DNA of 64,000 nt from Hymenobacter psoromatis (GTDB taxonomy: Bacteria; Bacteroidota; Bacteroidia; Cytophagales; Hymenobacteraceae), in the NCBI GenBank assembly GCA_001596155.1, contig CP014771.1:2356001-2420000 (forward strand). Direction: 5' to 3'. The position numbers and the translations under genes are program-made. Numbering within the stretch: the first letter of the stretch is position 1; the number at the start of each line of letters is the position of its first letter. The notes beneath the pieces were generated by a model, which ran no database searches, was not told the origin of the DNA, and was given only the letters and a program-made list of their open reading frames with translations. This document shows positions 35,155 to 43,113 of the stretch, in pieces.

Positions 35155-36495
35155 ATGCCCGATGCCTCCCGCTTTGTGGTGCGCCACCCCGAGTGGGCCG
35201 CCAACGCCACTATTTACGAAGTCAATGTGCGCAACTACACGCCCGAGGGCACGTTTCGGGCCTTTGAGGCGCACCTGCCCCGGCTCGCCAAAATGGGCGT
35301 CGTTATCGTGTGGCTGATGCCCATTCACCCCATTGGTGAAACCGGGCGCAAGGGCTCACTGGGCTCGCCTTATGCCGTGCGCGACTACCTGGGGGTGAAC
35401 TCCGAATTTGGCACATTGGAGGATTTGCGGCACCTCGTGCAAACGGCGCACGATCTGGGCCTCAAGGTTATCCTCGATTGGGTGGCCAACCACACCAGCC
35501 GCGACAACGCGCTCATCGACCAGCACCCCGACTGGTACCAGCACGACGCTCAGGGCCAGCTGGTGCCGCCCGTGGCCGACTGGACCGACGTGGTAGCCCT
35601 CGACTACACCAACCAGGAAATGCGTGCCTACATGGTGGACGCCCTGGCTTATTGGGTGCGCGAGGCCGCTATCGACGGCTACCGCTGCGACGTGGCCGGC
35701 CTGGTGCCCACCGACTTCTGGGACGAGGCCCGGCCGGCGCTGGAAGCCCTCAAGCCCGTGTTTATGCTGGCCGAATGGGACGAGTTATACCCTTCGGGCG
35801 GGCTGACCTGGGAGGAATTTAACGCCGATACCGAGCTGCTGGAACGAGCCTTTGACATGAGCTTCGGCCTGCGCCTGCACTACCTCCTCGACCAGATTGC
35901 CGAAGGCAAGACCGCGCTGGCCGATATCGATACCTACCTGGCCGCCGAACGGGCCAAATACCCGTCCTCGGTGTACCTGATGAATTTTACCAGCAACCAC
36001 GACGTGAACAGCTGGGACGGCACCGAGTACGAGCGCCTGGGGCCGCTGGCGCTGCCCTTTGCCGTGCTCACGGCGCTGCTGCCGGGCATGCCCATGCTGT
36101 ATAGCGGCCAGGAAGCGGGGCTGAACCGCCGGCTGGCTTTCTTCGACCGCGATACGATTGAGTGGGGCGCCTACCCCCTCCAGGATTTTTATACCCGGCT
36201 TTTGCAGCTCAAAAAGCGCCACCCGGCCCTGCGCAACGGCGATGCGGCCAGCCACTTCCAGCGCCTCAGCGGGCCGGCCGGCCTCTACGGCTTCGTGCGC
36301 GAAAAGGGCGGCGCGGCCGTGGTAGTGCTGGTAAACGCCACCGCCGAGCCGCTGGTACTGCCGGGCCAGAAGATGCTGGTGCCGGCCCAAAAGGGCCTGT
36401 TCGACGTGTTTAGCGGAGCGCAATGCACCCTGGCGCAACCATCGGCGCGCACGGTGCCGGCCCACGGCTGGCGGGTTTTCCGCACCCGCGACTAG
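35155..36495 (+). CDS. GH13 alpha-amylase-type enzyme, cytoplasmic paralogue
   Basis: A 446-residue intact alpha-amylase-family protein without a signal peptide; it starts MPDASRFVVRHPEWAANATI. The barrel motifs are complete: LDWVANHTSRD (I), GYRCDVAGLVP (II, nucleophile Asp near residue 184), MLAEWDE (III, acid/base Glu near 205) and TSNHDVNSWDG (IV). A short beta-sandwich follows, ending in a HGWRV tail shared with the upstream broken copy. High similarity along the whole length shows tandem duplication. The first copy was exported as a lipoprotein while this one appears cytosolic, so it may act on imported malto-oligosaccharides; substrate is inferred. Confidence 0.92.
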   Translation: MPDASRFVVRHPEWAANATIYEVNVRNYTPEGTFRAFEAHLPRLAKMGVVIVWLMPIHPIGETGRKGSLGSPYAVRDYLGVNSEFGTLEDLRHLVQTAHDLGLKVILDWVANHTSRDNALIDQHPDWYQHDAQGQLVPPVADWTDVVALDYTNQEMRAYMVDALAYWVREAAIDGYRCDVAGLVPTDFWDEARPALEALKPVFMLAEWDELYPSGGLTWEEFNADTELLERAFDMSFGLRLHYLLDQIAEGKTALADIDTYLAAERAKYPSSVYLMNFTSNHDVNSWDGTEYERLGPLALPFAVLTALLPGMPMLYSGQEAGLNRRLAFFDRDTIEWGAYPLQDFYTRLLQLKKRHPALRNGDAASHFQRLSGPAGLYGFVREKGGAAVVVLVNATAEPLVLPGQKMLVPAQKGLFDVFSGAQCTLAQPSARTVPAHGWRVFRTRD

Positions 36496-36541
36496 GCGCG
36501 GTTTCAGAGTAAGCGCCCTAACAGAACGTCGTTCCGAGGCT

Positions 36542-36647
36542 AAAAGAACGTCATTCCGAGCTTGCCGAGGAATCTCGCGCGCGCCGTTCGAGTGTCGTTC
36601 TACGATGCGGGCAAGATTCCTCGGCAAGCTCGGAATGACGTTCTTTT
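36542..36647. repeat. Family A inverted repeat, ATTCCGAG variant
   Basis: AAAAGAACGTCATTCCGAGC and its inverse; arms of about 38 bases (CGAGGAATCTC / GAGATTCCTCG-like) differ from other family A copies but pair with each other. A truncated copy (AGAACGTCGTTCCGAGGC) precedes it at about 36522-36540. Confidence 0.88.
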
Positions 36648-36711
36648 AAGGCGCTTCTTATTACGCTTACTCCGGCGAGTTCGCTCCGCGCCAGCCCTAC
36701 CCCCCCTTGCT

Positions 36712-37041
36712 ATGCCCTACGTCTTTCTATTCCTCGCCATTCTCAGCGAAGTCATTGGCACCACCGCGCTCAACGCATCCAACCAATTTACCCGCCTGTG
36801 GCCCAGCTTATTGACTATAGCCGGCTATGGTCTGGGATTTTATTTTTTTAGCTTTGCGCTCAAGGCCATTCCCCTGGGCGTGGCGTACGCCATTTGGGGA
36901 GGGGTAGGGATTGTGCTGGTCACGCTCATCGGCTTCTTGCTTTTCAAGCAGCGGCTCGACCTGCCGGCCCTGGCGGGCATCGCGCTCATCGTCAGCGGCG
37001 TGCTGGTGATGCAACTCTTTTCCAAAACTATTTCGCACTAA
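36712..37041 (+). CDS. SMR-family multidrug efflux protein (EmrE/SugE-like)
   Basis: 109 residues from the ATG at 36712 (MPYVFLFLAILSEVIGTTAL); the frame is open upstream through a repeat, which is not real coding. It has four membrane helices at about 3-22, 29-49, 57-78 and 84-104. The key proton/drug-coupling glutamate is present at residue 13 in LSEVIGTTAL, and WGGVGIVLVTLIGF is the conserved third-helix region. It should export small cations in exchange for protons. The GNAT gene begins 15 bp downstream on the same strand. Confidence 0.92.
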   Translation: MPYVFLFLAILSEVIGTTALNASNQFTRLWPSLLTIAGYGLGFYFFSFALKAIPLGVAYAIWGGVGIVLVTLIGFLLFKQRLDLPALAGIALIVSGVLVMQLFSKTISH

Positions 37042-37056
37042 TCCTTGCTCTGCACT

Positions 37057-37509
37057 ATGCGATGGACCATCTTATCCTACGCTCCCCAGCATACCGGACC
37101 CCTACGGCAGCTTTACCTGGAAGCCCGGCAGACCGCCTTTACCTGGCAAGACCCAAATCGGTTTGGACTGCCGGACTTTGACCGCGTTATCGAAGGGGAG
37201 AAGCTCCTGGTAGCCACGCACCAGGAAATGCCCATCGGGTTTATTGCCTGGTGGCCGCCCGATAACTTCGTGCATTCACTTTTCATTGCGCCATCCTGGC
37301 AAAGACAAGGCGTTGGGCGGGCGCTGCTACAAGCGGGACTAGCCCGGATGGCCCGGCCCGCTGCGCTCAAGTGCCTTCAGGCAAACCAGCCCGCCCTACG
37401 CTTTTACCTCGCTCAAGGCTGGACAATAACCGGTGCCGACGAAGACCCCGATGGTGTCTACTACTTGCTTTCATTCACCGAAGAATCCCTACCAGGCAGC
37501 AAGCGATAA
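37057..37509 (+). CDS. GNAT-family acetyltransferase
   Basis: 150 residues from the ATG at 37057. The acetyl-CoA site is clear: FIAPSWQRQGVGRALLQAGL near residue 80, then CLQANQPALRFYLAQGWTITG near 108. FIAWWPPDNFVHSLFI is the preceding beta-strand pair. Acceptor substrate is unknown. It may be co-transcribed with the SMR gene (15-bp gap). Confidence 0.88.
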   Translation: MRWTILSYAPQHTGPLRQLYLEARQTAFTWQDPNRFGLPDFDRVIEGEKLLVATHQEMPIGFIAWWPPDNFVHSLFIAPSWQRQGVGRALLQAGLARMARPAALKCLQANQPALRFYLAQGWTITGADEDPDGVYYLLSFTEESLPGSKR

Positions 37510-37552
37510 GCCTACTGCCTGATTGGGATTCTATGGTTAGAGCGTACCGGAA

Positions 37553-39574
37553 TTACTCGGGCAGCTTCAGCGCCCGCCAGGTGTTGTTGTAGCGGTTCAC
37601 GTCGGGCAGAATGTTGGTCGGGTTGAGCACCACCTGCGTGAGGGGGGTAGTAGTGTTGACGCGGAACGTCCAGGTGCCGCCGCGCTGCCAGATTTCGACG
37701 GGCAGGCGTACGGTGGTCTTCTTGCCGCCGGTTTCCATGATTTCGGCGGTGACGGGCATGGCGGCCTGACCCTTGTTTTCGATGGTGATGAGCGCGCCCT
37801 TAGCGGGGTCCTGGTTCACGTAGGCCACGCTCTGCACGGCCTGGTCGAGCAGCCAATTCTCAAAAAACCACTCGTGGTAAAACCACGACAAGTCTTCGCC
37901 GGCCACCTCATTCATGGTGCGAAAAAAGTCGCGCGGCTGCGGGTGCTTGAAGGCCCAGCGCCGGATGTAGCTGCGAAACGCGTAGTCGAACCGCTCGGGA
38001 CCCAGAATTTCCTGGCGCAGTAAATACAGGCCGTAGCCGGTTTTGGAATACGCCGCGAAGCCCAGGTTGCGGGCCTGCGTCACGTCGGGCACGGTGTAAG
38101 GCGGGTCCATGCCGGGCTGCTGCATCTGGTACGTCACGCCGGGCGCGAGGCGGGCCGGCACGTCGCCCTGCTCCTTGTATTCCCCATTATTGAAGTTCTG
38201 ACTGGCCAGGATGTTGATAAACGTGTTAAAGCCCTCGTCCATCCACGGATATTTGCGCTCGTTCGAGCCCACAATCATCGGAAACCAGTTGTGGCCAAAC
38301 TCGTGGTCGGTCACGCCCCAAAGGCTGCCCTTGGTGGCCTTCGCGCCGCAAAACACGATGCCCGGATATTCCATGCCGCCCACCACGCCGGCCACGTTGG
38401 TCGCCACCGGGTAGGTGAATTCGTACCACTGCTTGGAGTTGTACTCGATGCTCTTCTTCACGTATTCCGTCGAGCGGTTCCAGGCCGTATCCTGGGCCGC
38501 CTCCACGGGGTAGAGCGACATGGCCAGCGACTTGCGGCCGCTGGGCAGGTTCATCTTAGCGGCATCCCACACGAAAGCCGACGACGCGGCCCAGGCCACG
38601 TCGCGCGCCTGCTGGCACCGGAAGTGCCACGTCAGGCGGCCGTTTTTGCCGGCCGGGCGCGAGCCAGGCTGCGTCACCTCGGCGGGCGTGCGCACCAGCA
38701 CCGTTTTGTCGGAGCGGGCGGCCTCGGCCAGGCGCTTTATCTGGCTGGCCGTCAGCACTTCGGCAGGGTTCACCAGCTCGCCCGAGCCGCCCACCAGGTA
38801 GTTGGCCGGCACGTTGAGGGTGTAGTCGAAGTTGCCGTAGTCGAGGTAAAACTCGGCCGACATATACGGCAGCGTGTTCCAGCCCGAAATATCGTCGTAA
38901 ACCTCCATGCGCGGGTACCACTGCGCCACCTCAAATATTTCGCCGTTCGGCGTCTTCAGGCGGCCCAGGCGGTCGGCCCCGTACTCCGGGATGTTGAAGC
39001 CGTAGGCGATGTTGATTTTGAGCTTGTCGCCCTTGGGCCGCATCGGCTCGGGCAGAATAATCTGCATCCGCGTGTCGCTGACGCGGTAGTTGGCCTGCAT
39101 CTTCTTGCCGTGCAGCTCAATCTGGACCGTGCGCAGCGAGTCGCCGCCCTGGAAGCCGCGCGCCGCGTTGCCGAAGCGCCCGCCGGCCGGCGGCGTGGCC
39201 GCCGCCCCGCGCGAGTCGGCCCGAAACAGGTTCTGGTCCACTTGCAGCCACACGAAGGGCAGCTCGTCGGGGCTGTTGTTGGTGTAGGTGATGTTGACGG
39301 TGGCCGTCACGCGGGCCGCCTTTTCGTCGAGGCTGGCGGCAATCTGGTAGTCGGCCGCATTTTGCCAGTAGGTAGCGCCGGGCTTGCCGCCGCCGGTGCG
39401 GGTCGCGGGCGCGGTCTGGTCCAGAAAGTCGGGCTGAAACAGCGCCCGCGCATCGTAGGGCGGCAGGTTGGCGGGGGGCGAGGGTAGGGGCGCGGGCCGC
39501 TGCGCCTGGGCCGTGGCCGCGTCGAGCAGCAGCGCCGCCCCAGCCAGCAGCCTGGTAAATGAATTTTTTTTCAT
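37553..39574 (-). CDS. Secreted M1-family zinc aminopeptidase
   Basis: 673 residues with a signal peptide ending ATAQAQ. The zinc site [18 protein letters not shown] near residue 421 followed by WMDEGFNTF gives HExxH-x18-E. The exopeptidase GxMEN-type motif appears as GGMEYPGI near 400, with Tyr where most members have Asn. An N-terminal beta-sandwich (about 80-290) and C-terminal helical and beta parts complete the fold. Predicted periplasmic or surface peptide degradation. It stands alone, with a candidate promoter 30 bp upstream. Confidence 0.92.
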   Translation of the reverse strand: MKKNSFTRLLAGAALLLDAATAQAQRPAPLPSPPANLPPYDARALFQPDFLDQTAPATRTGGGKPGATYWQNAADYQIAASLDEKAARVTATVNITYTNNSPDELPFVWLQVDQNLFRADSRGAAATPPAGGRFGNAARGFQGGDSLRTVQIELHGKKMQANYRVSDTRMQIILPEPMRPKGDKLKINIAYGFNIPEYGADRLGRLKTPNGEIFEVAQWYPRMEVYDDISGWNTLPYMSAEFYLDYGNFDYTLNVPANYLVGGSGELVNPAEVLTASQIKRLAEAARSDKTVLVRTPAEVTQPGSRPAGKNGRLTWHFRCQQARDVAWAASSAFVWDAAKMNLPSGRKSLAMSLYPVEAAQDTAWNRSTEYVKKSIEYNSKQWYEFTYPVATNVAGVVGGMEYPGIVFCGAKATKGSLWGVTDHEFGHNWFPMIVGSNERKYPWMDEGFNTFINILASQNFNNGEYKEQGDVPARLAPGVTYQMQQPGMDPPYTVPDVTQARNLGFAAYSKTGYGLYLLRQEILGPERFDYAFRSYIRRWAFKHPQPRDFFRTMNEVAGEDLSWFYHEWFFENWLLDQAVQSVAYVNQDPAKGALITIENKGQAAMPVTAEIMETGGKKTTVRLPVEIWQRGGTWTFRVNTTTPLTQVVLNPTNILPDVNRYNNTWRALKLPE

Positions 39575-39603
39575 GAAAAAGGATAAGGCAAAGACCTTTG
39601 CGC

Positions 39604-39611
39604 CAAAAGTA
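39604..39611 (-). promoter_or_regulatory. Candidate -7 promoter element (TACTTTTG)
   Basis: On the minus strand TACTTTTG fits TAnnTTTG, 30 bases upstream of the M1 aminopeptidase start. Confidence 0.4.
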
Positions 39612-39714
39612 GCGACCCCAGCGAAAGACCAGGCACCCGAAGCGCCGCTTTTTTGCCAGAGTTGCTTTTAGCCGCGCTAAAGACTCCCTACCCTCCCCAA
39701 AGCTGCTTTAATAA

Positions 39715-39802
39715 CTGCTGTTATGCCACGGGGAGTAGCGCGAACTTTGTAGTTCGCGCTACTCCCCGTGGCCATCTCGAATAAGATAGGGCGTAACAGC
39801 AG
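39715..39802. mobile_element. MITE-like element, copy 2
   Basis: 88 bp with CTGCTGTTATGCC / GGGCGTAACAGCAG ends, sharing the internal CACGGGGAGTAGCGCGAACT and the CATCTCGAATAA(A/G)ATA tail with copy 1 at 22255. It is about 57 bp shorter in the middle palindrome. Confidence 0.75.
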
Positions 39803-39950
39803 GTAGTAAGACAAAAGTGCTAAGTAATAAGAGTAGTATTTTTTACTTAAACATTAGTATACTTAGTTATTTTTACTTATTTATTTACTCACTACTGCTA
39901 CGCAGTCGGGGTCGCCCTCCGCGTGACCCCGACTGCGTAATATCAGTTAC
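39803..39950. other. AT-rich spacer with a 13-bp hairpin
   Basis: CGCAGTCGGGGTC (39901-39913) and GACCCCGACTGCG (39925-39937) form a strong stem just downstream of the EthD-family gene, a possible terminator without a T tail. ACTGCTACGCAG / CTGCGTAATATCAGT edges hint at another repeat. The AT-rich part before it holds nothing recognised. Confidence 0.5.
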
Positions 39951-40298
39951 TTAATGCACCACGTTTTCGGCCAGCACCAGGAAGCCGCAGCCCGCCAGGT
40001 CCAGAAACCTGGCTTCGTCGGGCCGGATAATTTCCAGGTAGCGCGGAGCTTCGAACACCTTGCCGATGTCCTCCACCATGTCGAACCACAGCTCGGTGGT
40101 GCCGTCGTAGGCGGGCGGCGGCAGGCCCGGCAGGTGCAGCGGCACGGTGTGGCCCTGCATGTAGCGGCGCACGTACTGCCGCACCTCGGGCAGCGCCATA
40201 AACAGGGGCGCGTGCTGGGTTTTGTGATAAGCCACAAACGCTTCGTGGCTCATATCCGGGCGCTTGCGCAGCAGAATGGTGAATTTTATCATGGTCAT
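39951..40298 (-). CDS. EthD-family / dimeric alpha-beta barrel protein
   Basis: 115 residues from the ATG at 40298 (MTMIKFTILLRKRPDMSHEA). The KFTILLRKRPDMSHEAFVAYHKTQHAPLF pattern, split here as strand-helix, is the EthD signature, and the C-terminal part has the second strand pair (FLDLAGCGFLVLAEN). EthD-like proteins are small dimeric barrels, some of them oxygenases or decarboxylases of unknown substrates. The neighbouring Crp/Fnr regulator gene runs the same way 75 bp upstream and could control it. Confidence 0.75.
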   Translation of the reverse strand: MTMIKFTILLRKRPDMSHEAFVAYHKTQHAPLFMALPEVRQYVRRYMQGHTVPLHLPGLPPPAYDGTTELWFDMVEDIGKVFEAPRYLEIIRPDEARFLDLAGCGFLVLAENVVH

Positions 40299-40373
40299 TT
40301 GGGGGTAAAAAGAACGGGGCAAAGGTCCGCCCCTACCCCCCTCCTATTCGTTGACTTCGGTTAAGAAAGCGCC

Positions 40374-40958
40374 CTACCCCCGCCGGCTCAGCCGCCGCCT
40401 AATCCGGCTCAGCGACTCGGGCTGAATGCCCAGGTACGAGGCCAGGTGAAACTGCGACACCTGGCCCAGCAGGGCCGGCTGGGTGGCCCGCACGTGGGCG
40501 TAGCGCTGGGCGGGCGTCAGAAATTGCAACAGCTCCGTGCGCTCACTGGCCTGCTGGTACACGTGCTCGGCCATGAGGCGGCCAAACCGCTCCCACACCG
40601 CCGACTCGCGGTAGAGCCGCTGCACGTCGGCATAAGCAAAGGCCAGTAAATCACTGGCTTGCAGCGCCTGCCAGGCATAGCGCGAGGGCCGCTGCGTGAG
40701 GAAGCCCTGAAAATCGGTGAGAAAGCCGGGGGCCGCCGCGAAGCGGGCGTTGACTTCCCGGCCTTCCGCATCGACATAATACAGGCGCAGCAGGCCGGCG
40801 CGCGCAAAAAATACGTGCCCGCACACCTCGCCGGGCCGCAGCAGGTAGTCGCCCTTGGCCACCGCGCGCCCGGTAGCCAGGGGTAGCAACAGGTCAAAAT
40901 CGGCCGCCGACATGGGCAGCAGCGTGGTGACAAAGGCTCGGAGCGCGTCCATTAACAA
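40374..40958 (-). CDS. Crp/Fnr-family transcriptional regulator
   Basis: 194 residues. The N-terminal cyclic-nucleotide-binding-like beta-roll (about 15-125) includes GDYLLRPGEVCGHVFFARAG and LLRLYYVDAEGREVN. The C terminus has a Crp-type helix-turn-helix, QVSQFHLASYLGIQPESLSRIRR. No cysteines for an Fe-S cluster are arranged as in FNR. Ligand and targets are unknown; it is divergent from a glyoxalase gene. Confidence 0.88.
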   Translation of the reverse strand: MLMDALRAFVTTLLPMSAADFDLLLPLATGRAVAKGDYLLRPGEVCGHVFFARAGLLRLYYVDAEGREVNARFAAAPGFLTDFQGFLTQRPSRYAWQALQASDLLAFAYADVQRLYRESAVWERFGRLMAEHVYQQASERTELLQFLTPAQRYAHVRATQPALLGQVSQFHLASYLGIQPESLSRIRRRLSRRG

Positions 40959-41084
40959 GGGAGGGGTAGGGCGGGATATATTGTCATGAAGTTAGTTGTG
41001 AAAGTCGGAGCGGTTTTCAAGTCGCTGCCTAGCCCGCAAAGGCAATTACCGGGAAACTGCGCCGAAACGCCCGTTACTTTGCGC

Positions 41085-41498
41085 ATGGCTTCTCCTCCCA
41101 ACTCATTGCGCCTGCTGGGTGTGCATCACATTGCCATCATCTGCGCCGACTATGCCGTTTCGAAGCGGTTTTATACCGAAGTGCTGGGGTTGGAAATTAT
41201 CCGCGAAGTGCACCGCGCCGCCCGCGCTTCCTACAAGCTGGATTTGGCTTTGAACGGGCAGTACGTCATCGAGCTGTTTTCTTTCCCTACCCCCCCGCCG
41301 CGCCCCAGCCGCCCCGAGGCCACGGGCCTGCGCCACCTGGCCTTCGCGGTGGCCGACGTGGCGGCCGCCGCCCGGCACCTGGTGGCGCACGGCGTGGCCT
41401 GCGAGCCCGTGCGGACGGATGAGCTGACGGGCCGGCGCTTCACCTTTTTCCAGGACCCCGACGGGCTGCCGCTGGAGCTTTACGAAGCTGACTTATGA
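41085..41498 (+). CDS. VOC-family glyoxalase-like protein
   Basis: 137 residues from the ATG at 41085. The metal ligands of the glyoxalase I fold can be placed in four spots: LGVHHIAIIC (His), YVIELFSFP (Glu), GLRHLAFAV (His) and LPLELYEA (Glu). This is the SMU1112c/YaeR-like subgroup. It is predicted to act on a small carbonyl or glutathione-like adduct, substrate unknown. TTACTTTG lies just before the start. Its stop overlaps the next start by four bases (ATGA), so translation is coupled. Confidence 0.88.
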   Translation: MASPPNSLRLLGVHHIAIICADYAVSKRFYTEVLGLEIIREVHRAARASYKLDLALNGQYVIELFSFPTPPPRPSRPEATGLRHLAFAVADVAAAARHLVAHGVACEPVRTDELTGRRFTFFQDPDGLPLELYEADL

Positions 41499-42445
41499 AA
41501 AAAAGCTACTTCCTGCTGCTCTTGCTGGCACTGGCTGGCTGCGCCGGCACCCGCCCGCCTACCCACCCCCTGGCCGCCGATAATTACTGCGAGCCGCCGC
41601 TGCTCTACCACTACGACCCGGCCCTGGCCCCGCAAACCGACCTGGCCGTGGCCCTTACCCCGGCGCTGCTGGCCCGCTACCCCCGCCGCACCCTGCTCAC
41701 GGCCAACGCCCTGGGTTTGCTGCCCGGCCTGCGCCAGCTGCTGGCCCTGCAAGCCGCCGCCCGCCAGCAGCCCGGCCCGGCCGCCGCGCTGGCCGTGGCC
41801 GAGCAGCGCCAGCGCCTGCTGGCCCAGGTGGTGCTGGCCGGCACCACCATCGGCAGCGTGGCCGCCGAGCTGGATTGCGAAGGCGAGCGCGCCGACCAGC
41901 TTTCTACCTACCTGGCCAAGCTGGATAGCCGCCGCGTGCAGCGCTACAACACGTTTTCGCTGCTGGCGGGGGCTGGCAGCGGCATCGGGGCCACGGTGGC
42001 CAGCGCCCAGGGCGGGCAGTACGGCTTCGCCATCGGGGGCGGCGTGCTCACGGCGGTTCTGGGGCTACTGGCCCTCAAGCCACCCAAATACACGGCCGAT
42101 TTTCAGCACCCGCGCAACTTGCTGACCGCCGTGTGGACTGAGCAGGCCGACTCGGCCCGGTGGCCGCCCAGCCTGTGGTATCTGCTCACGAACCCGGCGT
42201 TCAGCAACTACGGCCGGGCCAGCATCGCCCACAACACGCGCCTGCGCTGGCAGCACTACGGCCCGCTGGCCCACCCCGACTCGAAGGCCAGCCAGCAGCT
42301 GGCGGCCCTGCTCTTCGGCTCCGGCGGCCAATATTCGGGCGACCAGCTCGCCGTGCGGGCCGACCTGCTCAACGAGCTGCAAGCCGCCGTGCGCCTCTTC
42401 GACCAGGAGCGGCAAAGCTTATTGCTGACGCTGAACGAGGAGTGA
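41495..42445 (+). CDS. Hypothetical lipoprotein
   Basis: 316 residues with a clear lipobox (LLLLLALAGCAGT, Cys 16). The middle is alanine- and glutamine-rich helix (about 70-125). A pair of glycine-rich hydrophobic segments, TFSLLAGAGSGIGATVAS and GGGVLTAVLGLLAL, is at about 148-190 and may span or dip into a membrane. I do not recognise a family. It overlaps the glyoxalase gene by 4 bp and converges with the isochorismatase-like gene with one base between. Confidence 0.7.
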   Translation: MKKSYFLLLLLALAGCAGTRPPTHPLAADNYCEPPLLYHYDPALAPQTDLAVALTPALLARYPRRTLLTANALGLLPGLRQLLALQAAARQQPGPAAALAVAEQRQRLLAQVVLAGTTIGSVAAELDCEGERADQLSTYLAKLDSRRVQRYNTFSLLAGAGSGIGATVASAQGGQYGFAIGGGVLTAVLGLLALKPPKYTADFQHPRNLLTAVWTEQADSARWPPSLWYLLTNPAFSNYGRASIAHNTRLRWQHYGPLAHPDSKASQQLAALLFGSGGQYSGDQLAVRADLLNELQAAVRLFDQERQSLLLTLNEE

Positions 42446-42446
42446 G

Positions 42447-43016
42447 CTACTCCCTACCCCCCTCCAACACCCGGATGATGTTGGCGGTCGTGTCCACTTC
42501 CCCGATGCGGGGAAAAATAACCCGCAGGCTGTTTTCCTGGGCGCTGGCTACCATATCCGTCATGGCGTCCTGGGCGAAGGTCAGGTTGTAGCCGCGCTCA
42601 TTGGCGGCGCGGGCGGTGCTCTCGACCCCGATGCTGGTGGACACGCCCGCCAGCACGATGCCCGTTACGCCGCGCTGCCGCAGCGCCTCCTCTAGCCCCG
42701 TGTTATAAAAAGCGCCCCAGCTGTGCTTGGTAATTCGGATATCATCGGGCGCGGGCGCGATTTCGGGAGTCAGTGCGAGCGCTTCGGGTGGAAAAACGGT
42801 GCGCGCGGGCCGCTGGGCGTCGTTGCGCAGGTCGGGCCGGTTGGCAGGGTCCACGGTGACGAGCACCACGGGCTGGCCCGCCCGCCGAAACGCGGCCAGC
42901 AGTTGGCTGGCATTGGCCAGCACGCCACCAATGGGGTCCACGACGGGCATTTGGACTATCGCCTGCTGCAAGTCAATCAGCACGAGGGCGGTGTTTTTAT
43001 CGAGGGCAGTTACCAT
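42447..43016 (-). CDS. Isochorismatase-like hydrolase lacking the catalytic cysteine
   Basis: 189 residues of the cysteine-hydrolase (isochorismatase) fold. Asp of the triad is in ALVLIDLQQ and Lys in ITKHSWGAFYNT near residue 96, but the usual Cys is replaced by Gly: GVSTSIGVESTARAA where nicotinamidases have xxxCVxxTA. The same replacement is known in EntB/PhzD isochorismatases, which hydrolyse a vinyl ether without Cys. So it may hydrolyse isochorismate-like ethers or be repurposed. No siderophore genes are adjacent. Confidence 0.85.
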   Translation of the reverse strand: MVTALDKNTALVLIDLQQAIVQMPVVDPIGGVLANASQLLAAFRRAGQPVVLVTVDPANRPDLRNDAQRPARTVFPPEALALTPEIAPAPDDIRITKHSWGAFYNTGLEEALRQRGVTGIVLAGVSTSIGVESTARAANERGYNLTFAQDAMTDMVASAQENSLRVIFPRIGEVDTTANIIRVLEGGRE

Positions 43017-43113
43017 GAGAAAAGGGAAGGTGATTAAAAATTAAAAATGATAAATTAAAAATCTGATTGTCTGATTGCTGTTTCGGTGCAAAAGAGCCTT
43101 ACGCCCGCACGGC

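Noticed and set aside
36562..36711. N-terminal extension of the SMR protein
   Set aside because: It is translated from a family A repeat; the true SMR start is the ATG at 36712.
39468..39671. Small plus-strand frame at the start of the M1 peptidase gene
   Set aside because: Mostly antisense to the signal peptide; the rest is a short charged tail with no support.
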